From Betaproteobacteria bacterium (lineage in GTDB: Bacteria > Pseudomonadota > Gammaproteobacteria > Burkholderiales > SG8-41), in contig CANKUB010000013.1 in assembly GCA_947486575.1 (NCBI GenBank), forward strand, positions 1 through 58,532: 58,532 bases of DNA. The letters run 5' to 3'. Under the pieces are notes generated by a model. It did no database searches, was not told where the DNA came from, and saw nothing but the letters and a program-made list of their open reading frames with translations. Shown here piece by piece: positions 17,424 to 25,651 of this stretch. How positions within the stretch are numbered: the stretch's first letter is position 1; each line of letters starts with the position of its first letter. A program made the position numbers and the translations under genes.

Positions 17424-18079
17424 GACTTGCCTGCCCCGCCGCGCTGATGCGCGGCTTCATCAATATTTTGCGCCTGCTCGGCGATGCGGCGTGACTCCTC
17501 GTCCAAAAATTCGCTTTGTGCGAGCTGCTCGCCTACCACGTCGATTTCCTCTACGTCTTTAAGCCGCGCGGGCCATTCACCGCTGCGCAGGCAAACGATG
17601 CAGCGCAAAATCTCGGCAGCACCCTGAAACAACACCAGCGCGCCGGCAATCGGAATAATCATTTTGAACGGATACACCGGAGGGCCATCGGAAGTTACAT
17701 TGGAATGCTCGTTGATGCGCCACGACTCCATGCCAAAAGTGTAACCGGCATACACCAGGGCCACGATGCCGGGAATGAAAAACAGAAAATACAGCGCGAG
17801 ATCAAGCGATGCCTGAGTGCGCGGCTTCATGTTGCTGTAAAGAAAATCGCCTCGCACATGCCCGTCTTGGGCCAGCGTATAGGCGCCGCACATCATGAAT
17901 AGCGTGCCGTAGAGCATGCTGTCGAGATCAAAAATCCACGCCGTTGGTGCGTTGAAAATATAGCGCTTGAATACCTCGACGGACACCGCTAGCATCAACA
18001 CGCAGATCAGCCAGGCACATGCCTTGCCCGACCAGGTGCTGACGTTATCGGCCAAACGAAGAAATGACGGAACACTCAT
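17420..18079 (-). CDS. TRAP transporter small permease (DctQ type)
   Basis: A 219-residue protein with four hydrophobic helices. The helix 1-2 region has SVEVFKRYIFNAPTAWIFDL, the family landmark for DctQ, followed by a long charged C-terminal tail rich in Glu and Gln that is longer than in most DctQ proteins. The start is placed at MSVPSFLRL, after an AGGAA, and not at the upstream frame opening. It overlaps DctM by four bases (ATGA). A terminator separates it from the receptor gene upstream. Confidence 0.88.
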   Translation of the reverse strand: MSVPSFLRLADNVSTWSGKACAWLICVLMLAVSVEVFKRYIFNAPTAWIFDLDSMLYGTLFMMCGAYTLAQDGHVRGDFLYSNMKPRTQASLDLALYFLFFIPGIVALVYAGYTFGMESWRINEHSNVTSDGPPVYPFKMIIPIAGALVLFQGAAEILRCIVCLRSGEWPARLKDVEEIDVVGEQLAQSEFLDEESRRIAEQAQNIDEAAHQRGGAGKS

Positions 18080-18115
18080 AAGAAAGGAATTCCTGACGAA
18101 AGCCTGCTGGAAAAC

Positions 18116-18151
18116 AAAACACCATCCGCGCACTGCTGCGGATGGTGTTTT
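18116..18151 (-). terminator. Hairpin terminator between DctP and DctQM
   Basis: Inverted repeat with arms AAAACACCATCCGC (18116-18129) and its complement (18138-18151), an 8-base loop and T/A runs at both ends. It lies between the receptor stop (18183) and the DctQ start (18079). Partial termination here would give more receptor than permease. Confidence 0.8.
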
Positions 18152-18182
18152 GACCTTACTGCGCGACCGTAGCGTTTAAAAC

Positions 18183-19382
18183 TTAAGCCTTCTTCGCCGG
18201 GAAGAAGTGGTTCATCGCCATGCGGCGTCCGACGTAGGTGTCCTGATCCCATTTCACCGCGCGCTCGGCAAACGCCCTTTGCGAAGCGACGATTTCCTTG
18301 AACATGGGGTTTTCCGCCGATTTCTTTTCCACTATCGCGCTCCACAACTTGAGCTGCGCCTGCAACACCGAATCCGGCGTCTTGTAGAACTTGACGGCGT
18401 GCTTGGTCTGAAGCTCAATGTAATCCTGTGAGTAGCGATTGATGGCCTTCCACGACATATCGGCGGACGCTGCTTCCACGGCATTCGCGATGACCGCCCT
18501 GATTTTGACGGGCAGCGCATCGTACTTCGGTTTGTTAAACATGATCTCGAAGGTCTCGGCGCTCTGGTGATAGCTCTGCAGCATGCACACCTTGGACACG
18601 TCCGGGAAGCCGAGGATGCGGTCGGAGGTGGCATTGTTGAACTCGGCTGCATCGAGCAGACCGCGGTCCATTGCCGGGACGATTTCGCCGCCGGGCAGCG
18701 CGTTGACTGCGGCGCCCATCGCGGTGAACAAGTCAATGGCCAGACCGTTGGTGCGGAACTTGAGGCCCTTGAAATCCGCAGCACTGGTAACAGGCTTCTT
18801 GAACCAGCCCAGCGGCTGCGTTGCCATTGGACCGTAGAGGAACGACTGCACCGTGGTGATACCGATGGAAGCGTAGAGCTTGGCCAGCAGTTCCTGGCCG
18901 CCGCCATACTTGTGCCAGGAAAGCAGCATGTTGGCATCCATGCCGAATGCCGGGCCGGAATTCCACAGGGCCAGCGCATTCTGCTTGCCGTAGTGGTAGC
19001 CCAACACCCCGTGTCCGCCGTCCAGCGTGCCCTTGGATACCGCTTCGAGCAGACCAAAGGCCGGCACCACCGCACCCGCCGGCAGCACTTCAATCCGCAG
19101 TTCGCCGCCGGTCATGTCATTTACCTTTTTGGCGAAATCCAGCGCGTATTCGTGGAAGATATCCTTCGCGGGCCAGGTGCTCTGCCACCGCATGGTGATG
19201 GGGCCGCCAACGACGGCAGGCGCTGCAGGCGCGGCTTTTTTGTCTTGCGCCTTTGCCATCATTGGCAAAGCCGCCATTGCTGCACCGGTGGCTGCTACAG
19301 CCTTGGTCAGGAATGAGCGGCGATTGGCGACAGCACCGGTAGTTTTGGCTGACGCAACTGTAGTTTTTAATTTCTTCGACAT
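18183..19382 (-). CDS. TRAP transporter substrate-binding protein (DctP type), Tat-exported
   Basis: A 399-residue periplasmic receptor. The N-terminus has a twin-arginine signal (NRRSFLTKAVAATGAAMAAL) ending near AKAQDKKA. The mature part has the DctP features, including the substrate-contacting Arg segment LKFRTNGLAIDLFTAMGA and DAAEFNNATSDR. Ligands of this subgroup are often 2-oxo or aromatic carboxylates, but this is inference. GGAGG lies just before the ATG at 19382. It is the first gene of the TRAP unit; the 19383-19777 region upstream may carry its promoter. Confidence 0.92.
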   Translation of the reverse strand: MSKKLKTTVASAKTTGAVANRRSFLTKAVAATGAAMAALPMMAKAQDKKAAPAAPAVVGGPITMRWQSTWPAKDIFHEYALDFAKKVNDMTGGELRIEVLPAGAVVPAFGLLEAVSKGTLDGGHGVLGYHYGKQNALALWNSGPAFGMDANMLLSWHKYGGGQELLAKLYASIGITTVQSFLYGPMATQPLGWFKKPVTSAADFKGLKFRTNGLAIDLFTAMGAAVNALPGGEIVPAMDRGLLDAAEFNNATSDRILGFPDVSKVCMLQSYHQSAETFEIMFNKPKYDALPVKIRAVIANAVEAASADMSWKAINRYSQDYIELQTKHAVKFYKTPDSVLQAQLKLWSAIVEKKSAENPMFKEIVASQRAFAERAVKWDQDTYVGRRMAMNHFFPAKKA

Positions 19383-19610
19383 GGTTCCTCCAGGAGACAT
19401 ATTTACAGGTTAGAAAAACGTAAGCTACGAAATGCAGCACTAACTGGCCAAGCGGTCAGGCAAATGGAAGCGCTTAAAATTCAATGCAGCCTTGCGACTG
19501 ATTTGCGATTAAATTGCACCTTCAAACGGCTGCTTACGCGGGGCATATGAAACTTAAGGGAGACTTAATGGAATCTTAAGGAAATTTTGCAACCCGGATA
19601 CAGCTCTGTG

Positions 19611-19625
19611 TATTTGTTTTTATTA
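19611..19625 (-). repeat. Dispersed AT-rich element, partial copy
   Basis: The minus strand reads TAATAAAAACAAATA, sharing 14 identical bases with the 32370 copy. It lies in the gene-free stretch 19383-19777, which otherwise shows AT-rich sequence with no recognisable gene. Confidence 0.4.
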
Positions 19626-19777
19626 GGATTTTAAATCAGCCGCCACTGATGGGATCAGCAGCGATGCTATACCGGCCCGTAGGCGAAATCAAGAATGCTG
19701 TCTAAATACTGACACACAACAAATTTACAGCACCCCAGGATCGTACTGCGTAACGCCACGCCCGCAACACAACCGTA

Positions 19778-20185
19778 CTACAGCATTGCCGGTCCGTCAG
19801 CCGCAGTGCGCTTCCAGCGCACTTGCTCGGTGCGCAACAGTTTGTCGCGCAACGCCAGCTTGCGCGTTTGCGCCACGCCGTCATAGGTGAGCGTCGCCAC
19901 GTAATTGCCCGCAGGCAGCAGCGCCAGAAGTATCGGGCCATCCACGGTTTGCTCAAGCACCACCTTGCCACTGGCGTCAGCGACCTTTACCGCGACATCC
20001 GCAATGTAATCACCCTCCACAAACGTAAACAGAAATTTCAGGTTGAATCTGGCCTGCTGCGGGCGCATTACAGCGTTTTCTTCAATGCCGATGCCGCCGG
20101 TAAGCGTTGGAACAGAGCCACTCTGGGCCTGCGCGCCCTGCGTCATCACTGATAAAATACTCAATAAAAACAATAATTTATACAC
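19778..20185 (-). CDS. Small secreted protein, unknown function
   Basis: A 135-residue protein with a signal peptide VYKLLFLLSILSVMTQGAQA and a mature beta-rich domain (VKVADASGKVVLEQTVDGP, LLPAGNYVATLTYDGV) that resembles carboxypeptidase-regulatory or transthyretin-like folds. The start is GTG at 20185: GGAG lies a few bases upstream, and GTG overlaps the last codons of lutC (stop at 20178-20180), which implies coupled translation. The signal-peptide codons coincide with an AT-rich element copy. I do not recognise a named family. Confidence 0.6.
   Translation of the reverse strand: MYKLLFLLSILSVMTQGAQAQSGSVPTLTGGIGIEENAVMRPQQARFNLKFLFTFVEGDYIADVAVKVADASGKVVLEQTVDGPILLALLPAGNYVATLTYDGVAQTRKLALRDKLLRTEQVRWKRTAADGPAML
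20161..20183 (+). repeat. Dispersed AT-rich element, copy 4
   Basis: Exact core TCAATAAAAACAATAA followed by TTTATAC. On the minus strand it encodes the hydrophobic core of the small secreted protein's signal peptide and overlaps the lutC stop codon. Confidence 0.72.
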
Positions 20186-20837
20186 GAGAGTCTCCTTCAG
20201 AAACAAGAATGATGTGCACACGGTACGGCCCGTGCGCACCGAGCGTCAGCGTTTGCTCGATATCTGCCGTTCGCGATGGCCCCGAAATGAAGTTTACCGC
20301 GCGCGGCATTTCGCCGACAGTGTAACGCAAGCGCTGCCAGGCTTCCTCCATTGAGGGCACAATTTGCGAGGTACGCAGCACGGCAATATGGGTTTCTGGC
20401 AACAGGCTGGATACCGGCGGCGTATGTTCACCCGACAATGTCATCAACGTGCCCGTTTCGGCAATCGCGCAAAACACTTCCGTCACGCCCACCATATCGG
20501 TTGCGCGCGCCGGACGTTCCTCCATCAGGATGCCGTTATTCACCCAATCGAGCAGGCGCAGCGCTTTCCAGCACACCGCGCGCATCGGCAGGTTGTATGC
20601 ACGCAGGTAAGCCGCTGCTGTGGCAGGAACATCGCGCACGTGCGGGACTTCGGCAATGGTACTGAGCAAACGCACCGCATTGTCACGAAATTGGGCAATC
20701 AGATCACCGGTAATGTGCGGACGCGGGCTGACGGCATGTGCATCGATATGCGCGCGCACCCGCTCCGCCGCACCATCGCCGTCCGCACGACGCAACGACG
20801 TGCGGATGCGTCCGAGAATAGCCTCGCGAGCGCTCAC
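20178..20837 (-). CDS. lutC: LutC/YkgG-like LUD domain protein
   Basis: A 219-residue LUD-domain protein. The conserved segments FCAIAETGTLMTLSG, LLPETHIAVLRTSQIV and AVNFISGPSRTADIEQTLTLG match LutC, a subunit of the L-lactate oxidation complex LutABC. It is read from GTG at 20837, 8 bases after the mmsA stop, because VSAREAILGRIR is the usual LutC opening. Third gene of the lutB-mmsA-lutC order. No LutA (CCG-domain) gene is present. Confidence 0.88.
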   Translation of the reverse strand: MSAREAILGRIRTSLRRADGDGAAERVRAHIDAHAVSPRPHITGDLIAQFRDNAVRLLSTIAEVPHVRDVPATAAAYLRAYNLPMRAVCWKALRLLDWVNNGILMEERPARATDMVGVTEVFCAIAETGTLMTLSGEHTPPVSSLLPETHIAVLRTSQIVPSMEEAWQRLRYTVGEMPRAVNFISGPSRTADIEQTLTLGAHGPYRVHIILVSEGDSRV

Positions 20838-20844
20838 TCGACTG

Positions 20845-22380
20845 CTACCCGAGCGTCGGCATATTGAACCCGGTCGGCACCGCATTGGCATCCGGCCAGC
20901 GCGTGCTCACCACTTTGCCACGCGTGTAAAAACGCACGCCTTCCATGCCGTGCACGTGCGTGTCACCGAACAATGATGAACGCCAGCCGCCGAACGAGAA
21001 AAACGCCACCGGCACCGGTATCGGTACGTTGATGCCCACCATGCCCACCTCGATCTCGCGCTCGAATTTACGCGCAGCGCCACCGGAGCGCGTGAATACC
21101 GCTGTGCCGTTGGCGTAGGGATTCGCGTTGATCAGATTGATTGCATCGTCCAGCGTTTTTACACGCACCACCACCAGCACCGGCCCGAAAATTTCGTCAC
21201 GATAGATGCTCATGTCCGCACGCACATTGTCGAACAACGATGCGCCCAGGAAGAAACCTTCGCTGGAAGTAAACGTGCGCCCATCAAGCGCGAGCGTTGC
21301 GCCCTCGGCAACACCTTTATCCACGTAACCAGCCACCTTGTCCCGATGCGCCTGCGTCACCAGCGGGCCCATATCCGGCTCTTTGCCATCCACCTTACCC
21401 GCGCCCGGTCCGATGCGCAGCACTGACGCTTTTTTCTTGATCGTCGCCACCAGTGCATCGCCGATATCACCCACCGCGACTACGGCAGAAATCGCCATGC
21501 AGCGTTCACCCGCTGAGCCATAGCCCGCGCCGATCAGCGAATCCGCAACGAAATCGAGGTCGGTTGCACTGCTCATGTCAGGTAACACTACCGCGTGGTT
21601 CTTCGCCCCGCCCAGCGCCTGCACACGCTTGCCGGATTTGGCGCAGGTTTCGTAAATGTATTTTGCAATCGGCGTCGAACCCACGAACGAAATCGCCTTG
21701 ATTTCAGAATGATTGAGAATGGCATCTACAGCTTGTTTATCGCCATGCACCACGTTGAACACACCATCGGGCAAGCCGGCTTCTTTGAACAATTCGGCGA
21801 GCCGCATCGCGGTTGAAGGCACCTTCTCCGACGGCTTCAGCACAAACGTATTGCCACACGCAATAGCCACCGGATACATCCACAACGGCACCATCGCCGG
21901 AAAATTAAACGGTGTAATCCCTGCACAAACACCCAGCGGCTGACGCAGCGAATGGCAATCCACGCCAGTGCCGACTTCTTCGCTGTGCTCGCCTTTGATC
22001 AAGTGCGGAATGCCCATCGCAAACTCAACGACTTCAAGGCCGCGCTGCACTGAACCACCCGCGTCGGTCAACGTCTTGCCGTGCTCGGCGGTGATGAGTG
22101 CGGCGAGTTCATCGCGATGCGCGTCGATCAACTCACGATATTTCATCAGAATGCGCGCGCGGCGCAGCGGCGGCGTATCGCGCCACGCAGGAAACGCGGC
22201 CTTCGCGGCTGCGACGGCGGTATCGATATCGGCTTCATTGCACAGCGGCACTTTGGCCGTGATCACGCCCGTTGCGGGGTTGGTGATATCGCCCATGCGC
22301 GTACTGCTGGCGCTGGCCGACTTGTTATTAATCCACAGGGGAATATTCGTAACTAATTGTTTTTCAACAGGTTTATTCAT
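20845..22380 (-). CDS. mmsA: CoA-acylating methylmalonate-semialdehyde dehydrogenase
   Basis: A 511-residue aldehyde dehydrogenase of MmsA type, expected to convert (methyl)malonate semialdehyde to propionyl- or acetyl-CoA with NAD+. The catalytic cysteine is in GSAGERCMA, with the Rossmann segment VGSTPIAKYIYE; the general-base glutamate of hydrolytic ALDHs is not in its usual place, as expected for the CoA-dependent group. The start at MNKPVEKQ gives an ATGA overlap with lutB. Codons 5-13 contain a copy of the AT-rich element (22341-22367). Sitting inside a lut operon is unusual and suggests a shared 3-carbon acid pathway. Confidence 0.93.
   Translation of the reverse strand: MNKPVEKQLVTNIPLWINNKSASASSTRMGDITNPATGVITAKVPLCNEADIDTAVAAAKAAFPAWRDTPPLRRARILMKYRELIDAHRDELAALITAEHGKTLTDAGGSVQRGLEVVEFAMGIPHLIKGEHSEEVGTGVDCHSLRQPLGVCAGITPFNFPAMVPLWMYPVAIACGNTFVLKPSEKVPSTAMRLAELFKEAGLPDGVFNVVHGDKQAVDAILNHSEIKAISFVGSTPIAKYIYETCAKSGKRVQALGGAKNHAVVLPDMSSATDLDFVADSLIGAGYGSAGERCMAISAVVAVGDIGDALVATIKKKASVLRIGPGAGKVDGKEPDMGPLVTQAHRDKVAGYVDKGVAEGATLALDGRTFTSSEGFFLGASLFDNVRADMSIYRDEIFGPVLVVVRVKTLDDAINLINANPYANGTAVFTRSGGAARKFEREIEVGMVGINVPIPVPVAFFSFGGWRSSLFGDTHVHGMEGVRFYTRGKVVSTRWPDANAVPTGFNMPTLG
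22341..22367 (-). repeat. Dispersed AT-rich element inside mmsA
   Basis: The minus strand reads TTGAAAAACAATTAGTTACG then AATATTC; 18 bases are identical to 13036-13053. It is sense to the gene and encodes residues around EKQLVTNI near the N-terminus of the dehydrogenase. Confidence 0.6.
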
Positions 22381-23798
22381 GATTTTACGGTCCGTCTGGC
22401 TTGATAAAGTTCTCTGAAAGTTTTGCCGCGTAGTCCCGTTGGTGCGGGCATATCGCGACCGCTTGTCCATCCGCCACCAAACGGCAATTTATGGATGAGC
22501 CGGTCACTGCTGCCCATGGCCGCCAGCACCCGCGCCGCAGTCTTGGTCAGCGTCGCATAAATTCTCGGGCGCTGCGCCGCCCAGCGCCAGGCGGCCAGAC
22601 CCCACGTTTCCCTGCGCGGTTTCAAACCCTGCTCGAACTGCCGCTCGCGCAATTTACGCATCAAATCCGGCAGCGGAATTTTCACCGGGCATACCACGCC
22701 GCATTGATTGCACAGCGTGGAAGCGTTCGGCAGATCGCGTGCGTTTTCCAGCCCCACATACATCGGTGTCAAGATGGAACCCATCGGCCCCGGATACACC
22801 CAGCCGTACGCATGCCCGCCGACGCTTTGATACACCGGACAATGATTCATGCACGCGCCGCAGCGTATGCAGCGCAACATGTCCTGCATATCGCCGCCGA
22901 GCAGTTTGGTGCGTCCGCCATCGAGCAGAATGATATGAAAATGTTGCGGGCCGTCCGTATCGCCATCGCGCTGCGGCCCGGTCGTTACCGACACATAGTT
23001 GCTGATGGTTTGCCCCGTGGCGTGGCGCGGCAGGAGGCGTATCAACGTTGATAAATCCTCCAGCGTCGGCACCACCTTTTCAATGCCGGTAATCGCCACA
23101 TGCACGCGCGGCAAGGTGGTCACCATGCGCCCGTTTCCTTCGTTGGTCACAATCATTGTCGAGCCGGTTTCAGCGACAATGAAATTCGCGCCCGAAATAC
23201 CCATATCCGCACTGACAAAATGCCCACGCAGCATATCGCGCGCTTCTTTGCACAATTCCGGGATGCCGGTCTTGCGCGGCAAACCGTGCTTTGCCGCGAA
23301 AAGGTCGGAGACTTCATCCTTGATCTTGTGCACCACCGGTGCCACGATATGCGAAGGCGGTTCCTTCGCCAACTGCAATATGTATTCACCGAGATCGGTT
23401 TCCACCACCTCAACGCCGACCGCTTCCAGCGCGTCGTTCAGCGCGCACTCTTCGCTTACCATCGATTTTGATTTGACCGCTTTTTTCACCGCGTACTTCG
23501 CTGCCAGTTCGCACACAATGCGATTCACTTCTGCTGCGTTTTCCGCCCAATGCACCGTCGCACCGCGCGCCGTGGCGTTGCGCTCGAACTCTTCCAGATA
23601 CACATCAAGATTGGCAAGAGTACGCGCGCGAATATCGGCTGCGGCATCGCGTATCGCCGGAAAATTCTCAAGCTCTGCCACGCGATCAGAGCGGCCTTTG
23701 ACGAAATTGCCCTGCAATTTCTTCAGCGCGCCCTGCAAATTGACGTCGGCAAGCTTCTCGCGCGAGCGAGTCTTGAATTGATGTGAAGTAAGTTGCAC
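22377..23798 (-). CDS. lutB: LutB-like iron-sulfur protein
   Basis: A 473-residue protein. It has an N-terminal LUD domain (about 70-300, with AETGSTMIVTNEGN and LRLLPRHATGQ-like segments), then two [4Fe-4S] motifs, CIRCGACMNHCPVY and CNQCGVVCPVKIPL, and a C-terminal LutB-type tail. It acts as the electron-carrying subunit in L-lactate oxidation to pyruvate. It is the first gene of the operon and starts just downstream of the EthD-like gene. The usual LutA partner is missing here and may be encoded elsewhere or replaced. Confidence 0.9.
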   Translation of the reverse strand: MQLTSHQFKTRSREKLADVNLQGALKKLQGNFVKGRSDRVAELENFPAIRDAAADIRARTLANLDVYLEEFERNATARGATVHWAENAAEVNRIVCELAAKYAVKKAVKSKSMVSEECALNDALEAVGVEVVETDLGEYILQLAKEPPSHIVAPVVHKIKDEVSDLFAAKHGLPRKTGIPELCKEARDMLRGHFVSADMGISGANFIVAETGSTMIVTNEGNGRMVTTLPRVHVAITGIEKVVPTLEDLSTLIRLLPRHATGQTISNYVSVTTGPQRDGDTDGPQHFHIILLDGGRTKLLGGDMQDMLRCIRCGACMNHCPVYQSVGGHAYGWVYPGPMGSILTPMYVGLENARDLPNASTLCNQCGVVCPVKIPLPDLMRKLRERQFEQGLKPRRETWGLAAWRWAAQRPRIYATLTKTAARVLAAMGSSDRLIHKLPFGGGWTSGRDMPAPTGLRGKTFRELYQARRTVKS

Positions 23799-23822
23799 GC
23801 GAAATGTGCTAAATTAAAAACA

Positions 23823-24563
23823 TCAGTTCACTGCGGGCCAGATTCGCTGCGCCAGATTGGGCGAACCCGGTGCATGCACCAGCTTGCGCACGACATCATC
23901 CGTCCACTGTTCCATTTTCGGATTGGCTTTTTCGTGTTCGACAAAGCTGCCGTCGCGCGCGCGGGTGGACGTAAATTCGTACAAAATCATGTGTTTGGCC
24001 CAGCCCGATACCGACGCATATTTACGCACGCGCACACAACCCGGCAGTTTTTGCATGCTCGGCATGCGCCACTGCGCGTACCACGCGGCCAGTTCATCTT
24101 CATCCTGACCAGCGCCCGCGTTGAAGCTGCCCAATTGTATGCCCGGTGCCAAGCCCAGTTCGGGCGGCGACTTTGCATCGGGGCCATAAATCCGCGCTTC
24201 TTCAGTCGCGATATTGGAACGCTCGCCGACACGCATGGCGAGCATTTTTTTATCAGCGTCAGAAAGCCGCGCGCGTATTTGCGCTGGCGTGGGATTGGCA
24301 AACACGTGCGCATCTTTGGCGCCAAACAGCAAAATATACCGATCACCGATGGGTATCGATGGATCGCTAACATGGCCCAGGCGGTTTGGCGCACCGGTCA
24401 TCTTGACGTTGGTTTCCGACGCATAGTGTGCGCCCCACAGGTAGCCCGGCTGTTGCAGCATATTCGGGATGTAATGGCCATGCAACCACTGAAGATACGC
24501 GTCGCGCCCTTGTTCCGGCAGGTTGTACCAGGTCATCCAGATGCCGCGATCGGTGCCTTCCAA
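23823..24563 (-). CDS. Dimeric alpha-beta barrel (EthD-like) protein
   Basis: A 246-residue cytoplasmic protein in two similar halves, each opening with an aromatic-rich strand and a short helix (MTWYNLPEQGRDAYLQWLHG; ELAAWYAQWRMPSMQKLPG). This pattern is that of ferredoxin-like dimeric alpha-beta barrels such as EthD or DUF4286-type proteins. The start is an in-frame TTG with AAGGAG about 6 bases before it; no ATG exists upstream. It lies upstream of lutB on the same strand. The function is unknown. Confidence 0.7.
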   Translation of the reverse strand: MEGTDRGIWMTWYNLPEQGRDAYLQWLHGHYIPNMLQQPGYLWGAHYASETNVKMTGAPNRLGHVSDPSIPIGDRYILLFGAKDAHVFANPTPAQIRARLSDADKKMLAMRVGERSNIATEEARIYGPDAKSPPELGLAPGIQLGSFNAGAGQDEDELAAWYAQWRMPSMQKLPGCVRVRKYASVSGWAKHMILYEFTSTRARDGSFVEHEKANPKMEQWTDDVVRKLVHAPGSPNLAQRIWPAVN

Positions 24564-24644
24564 GATTCTCTCCTTCTGTTGATTTGCGGTTCAATTATAC
24601 GGCTACAATTGCGTGTGGTCACAATACGCTTACTGGAGTTGCTC

Positions 24645-25613
24645 TTGAATAAATCATGCTGGCTGCTGGTCGCCTCAATGGCATTTTGCACCTCTCTGGC
24701 GCATGCTCAGGGATTGGGCGGCATCGGTGGACGACCCATCCGTATCATCGTGCCGGTAGCGCCGGGCGGTCCGTCGGATACTGCTGTGCGCATACTGGTG
24801 CCGCGCCTCTCCGAAGCCTTGCGCCAGACCTTGGTGGTAGACAATCGGCCCAGCAATAACGGCGTCGCCGGCACCGAGATTGCCGCGCGCGCAAATCCGG
24901 ACGGCCTCACACTGAATATTGGCAACAGCGGCACGCACGCCATCAATCCGAGTCTTTACAAGAACTTGCCGTATGACCCGGTGCGCGATTTTCTGCCCAT
25001 CATACAAATTGTCACCAGCGGCATGGTTCTCGTGGCCACGCCAAAATTGCCGGTGAATTCGTTCAAGGATTTCGTCGCCCTGGCCAAAAAAGACCCTGGA
25101 AAACTCAACATGGCTGTCGCAGGCGCTACCGGAGAACTGGCGGGCGAGGCGATGATGTCGATGAGCGGCATCCGTATGAACAACGTGCGTTACAAAGGCA
25201 GTTCGCCTGCGGAAATTGCAACGCTGTCTGGCGAATCGGATGCCAGCATGCTGACACCGCTGGCCAGCATGCAGCACATTGCATCGGGCCGCTTAAAAGC
25301 GCTGGGCATCACCAGCGCCAAGCGCTCGCCGTTGCTGCCGAACATTGCAACCTTGGCAGAACTGGGTGTGGCCGGGTATGACTTTCAAATCTGGCACGGC
25401 TTGTTTGCGCCATTGAAAACACCCGAAGCCGTTACGCAAAAAGTGTACAAGGCTGCGATGCAGGCGCTCGATGCACCTGAAGTCAAGGAACGTTTCACCG
25501 CGCTGGGCTTCACCATCATCGGCAACACGCCGCAGGAATTTGCTGGCATAGTGAAAAGCGAGTTGGCGAAATTTCGTAAAGTGGTGAACGATGCAGGGAT
25601 CAAAATAGAGTAA
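24645..25613 (+). CDS. Bug/TctC-type periplasmic receptor 1
   Basis: A 322-residue extracytoplasmic receptor of the tripartite tricarboxylate transporter (TctC/Bug) family, which bind carboxylated ligands between two lobes. The TTG at 24645, after TGGAG, is taken as start because it opens a signal peptide ending at AHA (about residue 21). The family loop is IRIIVPVAPGGPSDTAVRIL, followed by ANPDGLTLNIGNSGTHAINP and LPYDPVRDFLPI. The long open frame upstream of it is shadow. It diverges from the EthD-like gene and converges with the next receptor. Confidence 0.9.
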   Translation: MNKSCWLLVASMAFCTSLAHAQGLGGIGGRPIRIIVPVAPGGPSDTAVRILVPRLSEALRQTLVVDNRPSNNGVAGTEIAARANPDGLTLNIGNSGTHAINPSLYKNLPYDPVRDFLPIIQIVTSGMVLVATPKLPVNSFKDFVALAKKDPGKLNMAVAGATGELAGEAMMSMSGIRMNNVRYKGSSPAEIATLSGESDASMLTPLASMQHIASGRLKALGITSAKRSPLLPNIATLAELGVAGYDFQIWHGLFAPLKTPEAVTQKVYKAAMQALDAPEVKERFTALGFTIIGNTPQEFAGIVKSELAKFRKVVNDAGIKIE

Positions 25614-25651
25614 GAAGAATATGCGATCCGCAGATTCCGGCAGACACGTTT

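Noticed and set aside
23793-24644. Long plus-strand open frame upstream of Bug receptor 1
   Set aside because: It is antisense to the EthD-like gene and low-quality in composition; the receptor's own TTG start with signal peptide explains the end of the frame.
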